DNA of 64,000 nucleotides from Microvelia longipes (GCA_018340805.1 JACMZG010000008.1:24289587-24353586), one strand, 5' to 3'; counted from the first letter of the stretch, positions 11,961 through 24,537 are shown. The notes: generated from the sequence alone by a model not told the origin. Numbers and translations are program-made.

Positions 11961-12116
11961 TTTTTTCCAAAAAAAAAAATAACTTCACCGTTAAATACAA
12001 AAGCCAAACTCTTCAATAGCAGAGAAGAAGATTAAGAAGATTTTGAACAAACTACTTAAATTCTTAAGAGACAGCAAACTATATAACCAAAATAATAGTA
12101 AAAAATTAGGTGCGGG

Positions 12117-12312
12117 AATTACGAGTGATTAAACTAACATTAACTTTTTAAAAAACACTTTATTTATTATACACATATAAATTGAACTTACAACACTAAA
12201 GAATAAAACTATAATAGACAGAGTTACAGGTATCAGTGCACTTTTATAGTTTAAAAGTGCTCAATCAGCCTAATTAAATAATTAAAATCAGCATGATTTG
12301 TGGAATATAACT
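12117..12312 (-). repeat. Errantivirus 3' LTR
   Basis: Matches 19971-20167 over its whole length apart from a few bases where an AATTAAATAATT segment differs by an indel patch. On the minus strand it has an inverted repeat around CTATAAAAG (TATA box) and downstream AATAAA. It is directly preceded, in element orientation, by the polypurine tract. Confidence 0.92.
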
Positions 12313-12323
12313 TCTCCCCCCTT
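12313..12323 (-). other. Polypurine tract of the errantivirus
   Basis: On the minus strand AAGGGGGGAGA abuts the start of the 3' LTR (AGTTATATTCC). This is the expected plus-strand primer for reverse transcription and fixes the LTR boundary. Confidence 0.85.
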
Positions 12324-12329
12324 AAATTG

Positions 12330-14010
12330 AAGATTTGGGGAGGAACCAACCAAATCTGAGGAATTTTGGGATAATTCTGGAGTGATTTTAATTTTGTGTT
12401 TGTAACAATAAGAGTAAAAAAGATAGGATACTGATATTGCTACAATAGCAACTATGGTAATAATATTGTAAGGGTCAAAACGTTTAAAATTTATTGGTAC
12501 TGAAATATCTGAAAGGATTTCTTTTTGAAAGGATAATTGTTGGGCAAAATTTTCTAATTTAAGATTTAAGGGATTTAGTTCAACAGGTTTTTGTAGAATA
12601 TTTGGATTGATAGGTCTGGGTAGGCTTATATCAGGGATGGAAATATCTTTTAAAATGATTCTGTTATTCGAAAATGTTGTAAGATATTATTATCAAATGT
12701 TAGGTTACACATATCATGTAGTTCTATAAGATAAGTACCTTCCATATAGTACTTAATTTTATCTTGACTACACTGTTCTGTCATTAGAGTTTTATTACAT
12801 ACAATAATCCATTTATTTACATCTAGTTTTTTGATATATGTATGAGACAAATCTATAGGAGTGGAATGACATACATTAGTTTTACCTGTACGTAACAATA
12901 GATTGGTTTCACACAAATCTGGTCTATTATCTAAATCTAATGGAAGAATATCCTTGCATATGTAGGATTTCTTAATCAATTGTTTACATTTAACTGATGA
13001 AAATACAAATTTTTTATCATTTAACAACAAATAATCATTTGTGGGTATTATTGTAGTAAATGATGACGTCAGATTATTATAAACTGGTATGGATATGAGT
13101 TGATAATAATCGAAATCGTCTTTTGTCACCAACGGAATTTCAAGGATAAAGGTAATTTTGGTACCCTTAGTGTAACATTTAATATTTATGAAATTTTCTA
13201 AAAATAAGAGATTCTCTAGAGTAACATCAAGGGGAAGCACAGTGATAGTTAATTGGTTCTGAACATCAATTAAACCTTGTAATAGGTCCTTAGGATTTAT
13301 TATAGAATTATGAAACACATTAGACTTGGCAAACGACACAGCCACTTCTAAATCGGCCAAGGTATCATATATAATTTGGAAATTACTAATATTTGTTGTA
13401 AGGTAACGTGGAAAGTAAATTGGTTGTATTTATTATTTTCGTTTTCTACTACTTCTTTTAGAAATTTTCGATAACCTGTTGATTATGTTCTAAAGTCTTA
13501 ATATTCTGTTCAAACTCCGTTGTTATATTATAGAATACTGTTACTGGGATTCTAAAACTGACTTAATTGAATTTTGATCTCGTGTAATTTCTGTAATGAT
13601 CTGATCATACTTCATGGCGTCTGTAGAATCTAAATTCCCGGTTATGGTCTTTATAATAGAGCCTAATCCATTAATAAGTCCACGTTTATTTCTGTTTGTG
13701 TTGATATTTAAATTATCAGTCAGAGTTGGTTTAGTTGTTCTAATTGTTTTATTATCTTGTAACTTAATAGATCTGTGAGTTGGAAAGCATTGTCTTGTGT
13801 CATGTACCTGCTGTTTCTCGCTGATTCTTTTATTTTGTAATAAAACTTGTTTAGATTGCGGAATTCTTCTATTATTCTGTCTAGACTGTATGTTTGTATA
13901 AAATTCCAGTGGTCTGTCTCTACACGTGCCTTGCCTATGTTTAAAGTTAAAATTCCAGGATTATCATTAAGATTAGTTTTGATAGCGTTCCCTTTAACTG
14001 ATGAAAACAT
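12330..14010 (-). pseudogene. env: Errantiviral env (F-type fusion glycoprotein), frameshifted
   Basis: Remains of an envelope gene of the insect errantivirus type, related to baculovirus F proteins. Three stretches in different frames follow one another: a 96-residue N-terminal piece (14010-13720), a segment near 13700-13560 with a basic RNKR cleavage-type site directly before a Gly-rich hydrophobic fusion-peptide-like stretch, and a 236-residue ectodomain piece (13360-12650) rich in Cys and N-glycosylation sequons. A hydrophobic membrane span with a short cytoplasmic tail reads at about 12480-12320. In the family env is made from a spliced RNA and mediates membrane fusion. Here at least two frameshifts and an in-frame stop prevent a full product as written. 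Confidence 0.8.
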
Positions 14011-14196
14011 TAAGTACCTGCAACAATTATTTATATGGGTTTCAAAGATTTTACTACATACTAACTTTTAATTTTATAATTTAAACCTAATTTAGTATTT
14101 TATTTTAATTCTTCTACACTATTTTGACTAATTACTTTATATAGTAATTTGACTACTTATTATCATCCCCCCTCTTACTAAGGCAAACATTCGTGA

Positions 14197-15388
14197 CTAA
14201 TCAGTGAATGTTTGTTTAGATGTAGATGTAGATGGCTTATCTAATACGCTTGGTTTACGGAGTTCTTTCATATGAATTATTTCTATTTTATTTTTTTCGG
14301 ATTTAGAGTCTTTTCTTGATACTTCAACTCTGTTGTGATCTAAAATTTTGGTTATTTCAAAAGGTCCTAAAAATCGGTTTGACTTTTTGTTTCTTGTCTT
14401 TGGATTTGTTTTGTAAACGTATTGTCCTACATGAAATTGATTACTCGAATCCCCAGCTGTATTCGTCTTAGTAACAATTTTTTGTTTTGAAGTTTTGAGA
14501 GTTTCGCCGACGGTGTCGTAAACTTTCTGTAGACGGTCTTTGTGATTGTTAACATAGTCTGTGTAAAAATTGTGAGTGAGGAAGATTTCATGGGGGTCAC
14601 GTAAATCGGTGTGTCCGAAGACAAGTTCGAAGGGAGTAAAGTTGGTAGCACTATGGATAGATTGATTGTATGCGATAATGGCATAATCCATGATGTTAGG
14701 GTCCTCGCGAGCATGGGTCTCCGAGAGGAGCCTTAAGTGTTCAATGATCGAACTGTGGAATCTTTCTACTATTGAATTACCTTCATGATGGTTTGGTGTG
14801 TAAAGTGAATGTTTATTTTATGGAGTTTTAACATTTCTTTTACCACATCATTATTGAATTCAGGTCCTCCGTCTAATGTTAAGGATCTAGGGATTCCGAA
14901 ACATGAAAAATATTTTAACAGAGTGTTACTTATGTGGATTGCAGTTTTACCGGCTATTGATAGTGCTTGGGCAAATTTGGAAAATGCATCTACTAAGGTT
15001 AGATAATGCTGGCCGTTATAAGTAAAAGTATCTATATGTACTACTTCAAATGGTTTGGAGGCCGTTGGAGTAAGCATCATGGGGACATACGGTTTATCCC
15101 GTGCATACTTAGTTCTCCTGCAGTCTTCACAAGAGTTAATTATTGTGTTACGAGTCGTTTCATACCTCTCCAATAATACCGACGTTTAAGCTGTTTTAAA
15201 GTTTCAGTTATTCCTCTATGGTTAGTTTTTCCTACGTGATAATCACGAACCAGAGTAATTCGTTCTTCTTGATCATGAACTGAGCTTACTAGTTTAGTAC
15301 ATTTTATTAATTTAGGTCCATTTACTGAAAACTTCGCTAAGTATACTCTGCAAAAGTCTGCGTATAATGAGTCATCCAAAAAGTACAT
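14197..15388 (-). pseudogene. pol: Errantiviral integrase, frameshifted
   Basis: Three overlapping pieces carry a recognisable integrase. The zinc-binding part shows HVGKTNHRG followed by CEDCRRTKYA. The catalytic core has VHIDTFTYNGQHYL (first Asp), LTLDGGPEFNND (second Asp) and, across a frame change near 14770, a HHEGNSIVERF-type block with the Glu. The C-terminal piece has NRFLGPFEITKIL, a GPY/F-type module. In the family this enzyme inserts element DNA into the host. Frame changes fall near 15150 and 14750, so the gene is broken as written. Confidence 0.85.
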
Positions 15389-15677
15389 GTGGTAAAGAAC
15401 TTTAGGGGCAGTATATTGTGTCAGAAAATCTGTATAATTTGATCGTTATCTTTCCAAGGGATTTTTATTCGAAATATTTGAAGACTGTCTGTTTGTTCAA
15501 CTTTTACATCTAGTTTGGGATAAACGTTTGGCATAACTATTATTTGGTTAAGTTTATTATTGAGAATATCGTCCAATATGGGTATTCCTGTGTTCGTATC
15601 GTCATCATTAGTAGTATGAACTGTCTCTAATTGATCTAAAGGGTCTTCTGACTCAAGGTCAGTGTCCCTATATTCTT

Positions 15678-16140
15678 CTATGTTGGAGCAAATATTTTGT
15701 AAATATTGTGCAGCATTAAATTTTGATCGCCGTTATTATTAGCCATGCTATCTGCCGTTTCGGCAATGGATTGATTTTCTAGGGTGTTAATTTTTATGCG
15801 GGATAAAGAGTCAGCAACATAGTTGAGGGAACCTTTTTTATAAACTATATCAAAATTAAATTCTTCTAGTAACAATCTCCAGCGGAATAGTTTAGGGTTT
15901 ATATCTTTTATGTTAAAGAGCCATTGTAGAGGTTTATGGTCCGTATAAATTGTAAATTTCCTGCCATACAGGTAGTGTCTAAAGTATGTGATTCCATATT
16001 TAATTGCAAGTAATTCCTTTTCTATGGTACTATACCTAGTTTCGGTATCATTAAGTGTCCTGGAGGCATATGCTATGGGTCTGTCATTTGGAATTTGCCC
16101 CTGAGAAAGGACAGCGCCTATGGCAAAGTCAGAAGCGTCG
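15678..16140 (-). pseudogene. pol: Errantiviral RNase H region
   Basis: On the minus strand the end of this block codes [16 protein letters not shown], the usual end of the gypsy-type RNase H domain. Upstream of it, in another frame, are a [16 protein letters not shown] block (first catalytic Asp) and [11 protein letters not shown]. RNase H removes the RNA template during reverse transcription. It is separated from the reverse transcriptase piece by a frame change near 16145. Confidence 0.8.
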
Positions 16141-16144
16141 GTTG

Positions 16145-17148
16145 TTAGTATGAAGGTTTGTCAAAATTGGGGTATTGAAGTATCGGGTCGTTTGTAAGAA
16201 GCTGTTTACAAATGTTAAAACAATTAATATACTCTGGGTCTTTATAGTTAACTATTGAATTTTTCTTTAAACAGTTTGTTAAAGGTTTTGTAATTTTTGA
16301 AAAATCTCTAATAAATTTTCGGTAATATCCGAGTAAACCAAGGAAACTTTTGATTTCTTTTTGTGTCTTTGGGAGTGGAAATTTCTGTATTGCTATTATT
16401 TTATCTGGGTTAGGTTTGATACCTTCTTTAGTGACTATGTGTCCTAAATACTGTACTGAGTCTTTTATGAAGTCTGATTTGTCTAACATTACTTTCAAAT
16501 TGCTTCTACGTAGTCTGTCAAAAATTATTTTTAGATGTTCTAAATGTTGTTGCAAGGACGTGCTGAATATTATCAAATCATCAAGGTACACTAAACAAAT
16601 ATCCTGTAAACCCTTTAGTATGTTATCCATCACCCGTTGAAAGGTTGCAGGCCCGTTTTTAAGGCCGAAGCTTAACCTTAGATAGTGAAAATGGCCACCT
16701 TCGGTATAAAATGCTGTTTTGTGAGCGTCTTTAGGGTCGATCTCTATTTGGTGAAACCACTGGCTAGATCTAAGGTTGTAAAATAATTAGCCCTACCAAG
16801 TCTATCTAGGATGTCATTTATTTGGGGTAATGGGTATTTATCGTCTATCGTTAAATTATTTAAAGCCCGATAGTCACAAACAATGCGTAGCTTTTGTTTA
16901 CCACTAGCGTCTGGTTTCTTAGGAACTACCCATATGGGTGATGAATATGGGGAGTTACTGTGACATATTATACCGTCCTCTAACATTTTATCTATTTTTT
17001 TACGTACCTCTTCACGGTAAATTTGCGGATAACGGTATTGCTTAATGTAGACGGGTTTGTCTTCTTTTAAATTGATTTGATGTTGAATCTCGTTAGTAAA
17101 GGATAGTGGTATGTCTTCACAATAAAATATATCTTTATATCGCTGCAT
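16145..17148 (-). pseudogene. pol: Errantiviral reverse transcriptase, frameshifted
   Basis: Two pieces, 17148-16744 and 16633-16145. The first has YPLPQINDILDRLG and TTLDLASGF (first catalytic Asp). The second has the YLDD box (LVYLDDLIIFS) and YLGHIVTKEGIKPNPDKI, the hallmark of Ty3/gypsy reverse transcriptases. A frame change lies between 16744 and 16633. Role in the family: synthesis of element DNA from genomic RNA. Confidence 0.88.
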
Positions 17149-18118
17149 AGTTTATGAATAGCATTTTTTCTTCGGTATTACAGTGATCTAGGCGTAATTT
17201 CGTTAAATTTTCCTTAAGTATTTTGTTTTGTTCCTCTGTCAACTGGGGTTTAATTGTATTTCTATGATTTAATTTCTCAGTCATATTGCATTTTATGGGT
17301 TCAACTATGTCTACTTCGTTAAAGTCAAGTATGTCTATGTCAAGTGGTTTTCTCATTCCTAGATTAACCATATCTTGATTTTTATTTGTAATGATCGTAA
17401 TGCATTCAAAATTATTAATTTTTACTATGGCCTGGGAGAGTTCTACCCCCTTGACAACTTCTTGTTGCCTTATTATACCAGTGCCTGTGGCTTTATTTAC
17501 AGGAATTTTTATAACTTTTTGTGTCCTAGCTAGTATAGAATAATAGGTGTTATTTATTGAATCTGGTATCGGAGTATCATACACTATTTGTAAACTTACA
17601 TCTGGGGTAGTTAGTTGTTTGTTAGTCATGTCTACTTTTGCTTTGATTTTTTGTAGTAGATCAATACCAATGAGTCCATCAAATTTATTACTAAATTTGA
17701 ATAAATAAAACTTGTGATTTTCATTTATCTTAAATGTTGGGAAGATAGGGATTACAATTACTTCATTGTGAAGAGAGGTATTGTGTGCAGTTTGTATTTG
17801 AAAATTTTCTCTACGTATGTAATGATAATAATATTTTTGGGCTACCTCTGGATTAACTAAACTTTTGGAGCTACCTGTATCTATGAGGAACTTAGCGTTG
17901 ATTTCAGGAATAATTATGTAGGGTAGATCTTCTCTGGTATAATTTATTTTTACTATGGGTTGTTCGGTTGGGAGGCCGGTGTTTGAAAAAAAAGAATGAT
18001 CTGGTGGATTTGCTTGTACAGTAGATATATTTGGGCTATTTATAATGCTGCCATTTGCTGATAAGTTGATTGCAAGGGTTAATATTGTTTGACAATTGAC
18101 TGTTAGCTTGATTTCCAC
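17135..18118 (-). pseudogene. pol: Errantiviral protease and pol N-terminal region
   Basis: A continuous frame of 327 codons contains AKFLIDTGSSKSLVNPEV, the DTG active site of a retroviral aspartic protease, which matures Gag and Pol. The reading frame overlaps the RT piece by 14 bases in another frame. The listed start is only an internal Met; in the family this region is normally made as a Gag-Pol fusion. Confidence 0.8.
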
Positions 18119-18352
18119 TGTTCATTCCTCCCAGGTTAAAATTTAGATTATTTTGGGGTAGTTCATAATTACTCATACAAGATATATCTTGCGGTAAGTT
18201 AACTTGAGATTGGTCAGAATAAATCTGATCGATCAAGTTAGGAGCATACTCATGATATTGGTTTTCCAAATAATTGTTGTCATACCAGAGGTTATAATCA
18301 TTATTAATGTCAAAATTAGGTATTATCGAAATTTTGAGAGTATACCAAGGTG

Positions 18353-19420
18353 TTATTTTACTTCCATAGGAGTTGGGGTATATGCTTTATGTACATTAGA
18401 GTTGTTGGAACTAGACATTTGATTTGGAAGTTGGAAATTTTGATTAAATTGAGGCTTCATCTGAGGTCTCAAATTTTGAACATTTGACCCAAAATTTCTT
18501 GGGTTATTCCACTGATTGGGTCGTTGAAATTGGTTAGAGGGTTGAAACTGGCTGTTAAAATTTGGAGCTCTGAAATTTTGATTCATCATAGGTCTTTGAA
18601 AACCTTGAGAATTAAAATTTTGGGGGTTTAAATTCATTTGATTGGGTCGTTGAGCTCTTAGATTCATACCAGTAGGTCTGAATAAATTTAAATTATTCAT
18701 CCTTGGAATATTTCCGTTCATTAAATTGTTTTGACGAGTAGAGGAAATTTTCTTCCTCTATCACTAGGCTCATAGCCGTCTCTAGATTAGGCGGGTTTCT
18801 AAGTCTAATGATAGATTGCAAGTGGTTTGGTAAACCTCTAATAAAAGTTTTTAAAGCGAGGTCGTCATATGATCTTATATGTATATGTCTCTCTTCTTGA
18901 GCCTATACCCAGTGAGCTTAATTTATTTATCAAAAGACTTCTAGCGTCTTGACAACGCATACCGAAATTATAGGGTAGCTCGTTTCTACCAGGTATGAGA
19001 GTTATTAGATCCTGAACTAGGCAATCAATGTTTCTTGATCACCAAAACATTGGTTTAAGGTACCTTTAATTTGTGCCCAGGTGTTAATTTCTATTCTTGA
19101 ACCAATTAATATGACGCTCTACCTGAAAGCTTGCCTAAAATGGCTCTGACCAGAAATGAGTTTATCGGGTTGTTTATTGTTATCCCCAATTGACTGACTA
19201 AGGCATCAACATTCCTACAGAACAAACTAAGGGTATGTGGATTACCGTCATAACTCGGTATGGTTTCTAAAAATAATTTTAACAAGTGTAGTCTACCCTG
19301 ACAACGCCGGCTTCTTGAGCGGCGGCTTGTTCCACAGGGGGGTCATATTGCTGTTAATATTTAATTTGCTTATAGCGTTCAACAGATCTTCGAATGACTC
19401 AATGATGTTAAATGATTAAT
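18353..19420 (-). pseudogene. gag: Errantiviral gag, frameshifted, Asn/Gln-rich C-terminus
   Basis: The best piece is 18721-18353, 122 codons very rich in Asn, Gln, Pro and Arg (repeated QRPNQ/NFNSQ phrases). This is typical of the nucleic-acid-binding end of insect gypsy Gag proteins that lack zinc knuckles. Upstream, in shifting frames to about 19420, are capsid-like segments such as ALKTFIRGLPNHLQS and INTWAQIKGTLNQCFGDQE. In the family Gag forms the particle. Several frame changes break it as written. Confidence 0.7.
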
Positions 19421-19771
19421 TATTGTTTATAAAATTATTTAATTAACAATTTATTTTATTTTATTGTAGTTAAGTTGTAATTATTTATTACTTAAAATTA
19501 TATTTATTTAGATTTAATTGATATTCATTCAATTAAATCATTTATGAAATTAGTTGTTATTATTTAATAATAACTTTACACTACTACTACTAACTACGAT
19601 ATTTTTATTTATATTAATATTATTATATTTTACTTAGATAAATTTATTTGATTTTTATATTAATTAATTTTTATTTTTATATTAATTTTTTCTTTTTTCT
19701 TATCTTTTAATTATAAAATGACTTACAGATATAAAGGTGTAAACTTATGTGCATTGTAGATATCCGGTGAT

Positions 19772-19890
19772 GATTCCAATAATCGGGTAAAGTATATATC
19801 CGGTTGATTCCGATAATCAGGTAGTGTGGTGGTACTTGATTCTGATAATCAGGTGTGTGGTTGAGGTTGATTCCGATAATCAGGCGGGTT
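19772..19890 (-). promoter_or_regulatory. Tandem repeats in the errantivirus 5' leader
   Basis: Four spaced copies of a GATTCCGATAATCAGG-type motif start at 19772, 19806, 19838 and 19869, about 31-34 bp apart, between PBS and gag. Drosophila gypsy carries a repeat array at the same place that binds Su(Hw) and works as an insulator. The position is analogous but the motif is different, so an insulator role here is inference only. Confidence 0.6.
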
Positions 19891-19953
19891 ACACTTAGAA
19901 AAAATTTTGATTAGATCGCGATGATCACTTAATCACTATTTAACTAAGTTAAG

Positions 19954-19971
19954 GTCCTACCGACTGCGCCA
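19954..19971 (-). other. Primer binding site, tRNA-Ser type
   Basis: Directly after the 5' LTR the minus strand reads TGGCGCAGTCGGTAGGAC. The first eleven bases match the complement of the insect tRNA-Ser acceptor end plus CCA, the primer used by the 17.6/297/ZAM group of errantiviruses. Gypsy itself uses tRNA-Lys. Confidence 0.8.
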
Positions 19972-20167
19972 ATTACGAGTGATTAAACTAACATTAACTT
20001 TTTAAAAAACACTTTATTTATTATACACATATAAATTGAACTTACAACACTAAAGAATAAAACTATAATAGACAGAGTTACAGGTATCAGTGCACTTTTA
20101 TAGTTTAAAAGTGCTCAATCAGCCTAATAAATAATGTTAAAATCAGCATGATTTGTGGAATATAACT
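19971..20167 (-). repeat. Errantivirus 5' LTR with promoter
   Basis: This is the partner of 12117-12312. In element orientation it begins AGTTATATTCC at 20167. A TATA box (CTATAAAAG on the minus strand, 20103-20095) sits inside a perfect inverted repeat. An AATAAA lies downstream. The 1-bp length difference from the other LTR comes from one small patch. Confidence 0.92.
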
Positions 20168-20855
20168 CGGGGTACTTTTCCTCATACATCGGATTCGCTC
20201 GCTTATCCTCCCTACATAGGACTCGCCTCGCTTGTTCTCAGAATACAATAATCGCCTTATTTATACTGTAGCACGTCTAGTAAATATAGACACCCATCCA
20301 AGCACTGACCACGCTAATTGCTGCTTAACTTTTATGCTCCAACAAAAATCATGTATATACTAATATACTTGTCCCATAGAAAAATCGAAACTTGGTATAC
20401 TTATTTATTACGTAATGATATGTACTTGTACTAAATGTCAATTTTGTTGGATTATTCTTATTATTCTGATTTTATGCAATTTTTTAAAAAAACACACACA
20501 AGTCATTCGATAAAAATTGAACTCTGACAATGAGATGAAACTTGGCACATATGTCACTCTTCTACATTCTTGCTATATTTCCAATTGATCGCAACATTTT
20601 TCCACGTTTTGTGATTTTTCGAAATTTTTGCTGAATTATTATTGCGAGTCAATGACGTAATAAAACAAATATTTTCCGAATAGCACAACTACACCTATAG
20701 ACTGATTTTTGTACAAAGTTTCAACTGTCTAGCATAAATACACTGGGAGCTACGATGATAACAGACACACACATACAGCTTTGTGAAAACCACTCGGGAG
20801 GTCCTTATATCACCTGAAAAGGACATTATAGATGAGGAAACGTAAAAAGAACTAT
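20168..20855 (-). repeat. Family A dispersed repeat, copy 2 (split by the errantivirus)
   Basis: On the minus strand it runs from a GGTGATATAAGGACCTCCCG block at the right to the CATCGGATTC/GGGTACC-type end at 20168. Its last ~30 bp (GCACCTAATTTTTTACT-like) lie on the far side of the retroelement at 12085-12116. The insertion site is therefore inside the 3' end of this repeat. Confidence 0.65.
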
Positions 20856-20994
20856 GCTACAATCCTTAGTCATGATTTAACTATCTATTTTAAAGGTATA
20901 TAGGCAATCGATGCACATAAAAGAAGTCCCTTTTGTTTTGGTTGTACTGTATTTTTTTTATATAATTTAATAGAATTTTTCATATTATATTATG

Positions 20995-21130
20995 TGGACC
21001 GCCGCGAAAACACTTCGCTTTGCGGTACGCAAAAGCAAGCTCGCTTTGCAGGCACGCTTATCAGGCCTCTTTAGCCGTAAAACCTTCAGGGAAACCTGTG
21101 GTATGAGGTAATCCACTTATAATGGTACAT
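20995..21130. repeat. GC-rich unclassified repeat-like block
   Basis: A GC-rich island in AT-rich DNA, with CGCTTTGCGG/CGCTTTGCAGG near-repeats and short inverted blocks such as CCTCATACCACAGG read backwards. No ORF. It looks like the body of a small transposon, but no termini could be defined. Confidence 0.3.
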
Positions 21131-22364
21131 GCCAAATGAGCTACTAGGATGGTCCAATTGAACAAAAACTGGTCACGACATCCATACCATCGACAACTTG
21201 TTTAAACTCCATTACACAATTTTGATGACGTTTTAAGATCAAGGATGTAGAAAAATTACTGTATATATTAGGAAAATAAAAGTTTTTTTTGCAATTTTAT
21301 CACTTTTTGTCCTTAAAAACGACTTTCCAGGTAAAACAAACATTGGCTGAATATAATAATAACAGACACACAAACACATTGACAGTCAATGAGTGAAAGA
21401 GATTTAAACAATTTTTTAAGCATTTTTATTAGTTAATAGTTGAATAAACACACAAAGTGGAATTCAAAATAAAGGAAGTGAAATAAAAATGGCATGACAA
21501 TAAAAAGAAAAAAATTCTATAAATTTTTAACAAAAAAAATCTTTTTACCATTTACTATTTTATTATCTTAAAAGACACTTCTTGGAGGAAAGAATTAATG
21601 TTACAAGAGAGAGGATACTGTTCAACAAACAAAAAAGAAATACATGTCGGTCATTAGTTATGGAATGAAAATGTAATTATAAATAAAAAACTAATATTGT
21701 AATATTGTAAACAAGAAAAACTGAATGGTTTTATATATTTATTATTATTATTTTTACTATTATTTTTTATTATTTATTTTTATATATTAGTATTATGTAT
21801 TTTTTACTATTTATTAGTTTTGAAAATACCTCATCAGCTACTTCGTCTCTTATGACATCATGCCAAGATCCAACTAAGCATGGTATCCAAAGATCATAAA
21901 TCATTAATCACGATGACCAGGATAAATTTCACAACGCTAGTGGAAATAGTCAAACCGATTTGTCATTTTCCCTAACAAAATATTGAATTCGTGATGTGTC
22001 AAAATATAATCTATAATATAAAAATAGTTTAGTAAGAATATGTTAAAAGGGATTTTCAATACGGATTGTGATCACTATTGTATGGATATTTGGATTTAAA
22101 TATTACAATAAAATAGATCTGACGCATCAAAAACACCTAATTTTGAAAACAAGACATATTTTTTTTAAATTTTATTTGTCATTACTTATAACTTAAGAAA
22201 TTTTGATTCAAACCACTTTTGTTCAAAAATGGAAAACCAGAATTTATTAACATTAAAAGGTGATGTTTTATTGGTATAGATTAAACATAATTATTAATAA
22301 CAAAGCCTAAAAATAATATTATTATTGAAATTAAATATATAATTATTAAATTTAGTATAATGAA

Positions 22365-22450
22365 ATGCCTGTTAGAGCTTAGCGATTAATCAGGAACAGC
22401 CTAAACGGGAACTACCTCAGGTGGTATTTTTTTATTATTATTTTTCCAAG
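22365..22450. repeat. Family B short repeat, second copy
   Basis: GCCTGTTAGAGCTTAGCG, ATTAATCAGGAACAGCC, AAACGGGAACTACCTCAGG then a T/ATT-rich run follow the same order as the copy at 44935-45010, at about 65-70 percent similarity by eye. Confidence 0.4.
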
Positions 22451-24465
22451 GCACTTAGACAGCTGATGTGGGTCCATTGTACCTATTCCGGACAGGATAT
22501 TAAATAAAATAATATTATAATTAAATAAGCAATACTTAATAAAAATAATTGAAAATAATAAGATAGGATAATATTAAGATAACTGTAATGAGATAATATA
22601 CATAGTGAATAATTGATAGATATGATACATTAGAAATACTTATTGTGTTTCCCTCATTCGCTTAAAAATCAAAGAGGAGAAGATAGAATCTCATTAACTT
22701 CGCAATTTCTGTTTCCTTTAGCTAAAAATAATTTGGCTAAAGACAAAATTTTACCAAACTAAACTTTTAATATACCGTTTAAATATTGAAACTAAATTTT
22801 TAAATATAAAGTTTAATACACCAACTAAGTAATAATATTAACTATGATCAATGACTAGAATGTTAATAATTATAACTTCAGCAAGCATGGATTTTGTAAT
22901 TATATATAATAGGAAGTAATATAATTCGTTTTCAACGCTTTGCCTCCCCTTCAAAATTTTACAACGAACTACTTAATAACTTAGGATAGAAATTCGTTTA
23001 AACCCATAACATCAAAATATTAGATAAGAAATACGAAAAAAAATCTATCACATCATTGCAGTGATAGACTAATTGATAATCGGACTTTAATATTACTCGA
23101 GATTAAATAAGCAGATAGGGAAAGCAAGAATAATTTTAATCACAGCATATCTAACTAACTTTAACATCCATGAAATTAAAATGTATGCAAACTGGTTCCT
23201 GAATATAATGAATACGTAACTGAAATTCTATTATATGATTAATGGATTAGAATGTTAAACAACTTACAAAAATATCTTAATTTGAATATCAACATAGTGT
23301 AGAATTAAATTAAATTATGATGAATAATTTAAACAGTAACGAGTTAAATGGCCACTATAATCACAAAATTGTAAATGTTTACAAACACTACTAAAACAGG
23401 ATCAATAGATACAACTGCAATACTACAACTTAAACTAAAATAGCTTGATTTAAATACTAAAAACATAGTAACACTAAATTAAATTATGATCAATAATTTA
23501 AAAAAAAAACTATTACAATAATTTATGGGCTTTGGAAAATTTAAATATCATTTATGACTTGAATTAAATATTCATAGAATTATAAAACTCATAAATATCT
23601 ATAACTATATTACATTAAACCTATAATTAAAACACCTCGTACAGTCATAGTAACATTTTAAGACAAAAATCAAATTTAAATTTTACATCTTCATTTTTTA
23701 TTATTCTTGTTTTCATCACTTTTAGAAAATAGCAATAATTACTTATGCAAATTAATCCGCTGCTTACATGATACAAACTTAAGCTTATTGAAGTAAATTT
23801 ATACTTACGAACACTGATTTGTAAATCATAGCTTGAAAAGAATATTGACAACATAATAGCACAAGGTAATATTCACACACTTAAATAAGAAGTAATCTTA
23901 TTAAATGGTAAATCAGCGCGTTTTTGTGATTTTTGCATTTTATTAATATTAATAAAAGTTGAAATAAGAAATAAACTGTAGACTATTACTATTGTGATAA
24001 TAAATTCGAAGAAAATCTTTCTAAAAATTATTTCTTATATATTATAATTTAAAAATGTATGAATGGATCTAACTCTAAATATTGTAATATGCAATTGTAA
24101 CAATAATACAATTTGATAAAAAAAATAATATGTAGTAAGAGATACAAAACAAATAAGCTTATTATTTAATTGAGTCAGTCGCTATGGAAAAATAATTAAA
24201 ACCACATAAATTATATTAAATTTATTTATATAAAATGTAATTGTATAAAAATGAATAATAATAAACTCGTTTTTAAACAGAAAAAAAACTAGAAAATGGA
24301 ATAAATAATTCATTTATTAAATTACAGATAAAATCAAGAAGTCTGCAAATATAACTTCGGTTCAAGAAAAAAAATAGAAACGATGAACATAAATTTGAAA
24401 TAAATAGTATGAACCAATTCATTGTCTACCAAATATGAATGTATGAATGTGTATGTTAGATACAT

Positions 24466-24537
24466 ACACACACCTCACACACAGATATATATATTATATA
24501 TATATATATATTATATATATATCACACACACACACAT
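24466..24537. repeat. Mixed CA/TA microsatellite
   Basis: Short runs of CA and TA dinucleotides follow one another. The 66-residue Tyr/Ile-rich ORF across it is an artefact of the repeat. Confidence 0.85.

Larger units (their letters stand above)
12117..20167 (-). mobile_element. Errantivirus-type LTR element (gypsy/17.6/ZAM-like) with env
   Basis: An 8.05-kb provirus on the minus strand, complete from LTR to LTR. LTRs of 196 and 197 bp begin AGTTATATTCC and end CGTAATT, and are flanked by a direct CGGG (12113-12116 and 20168-20171). A tRNA-Ser-type PBS and a G-rich PPT sit in the right places. Internal order is leader, gag, protease, RT, RNase H, integrase, env, as in insect errantiviruses. 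Gag, pol and env are each broken by several frameshifts. The LTRs differ only in a small patch near 12270/20125, so the insertion is young and some breaks may be sequencing errors. It lies inside a family A repeat: the bases outside the two LTRs join to restore that repeat's GGTACCCC end. Confidence 0.93.

Noticed and set aside
11033..12016. Long minus-strand ORFs across the N run
   Set aside because: They are open only because N codons contain no stops. The real sequence at either end is a few dozen residues with no similarity.
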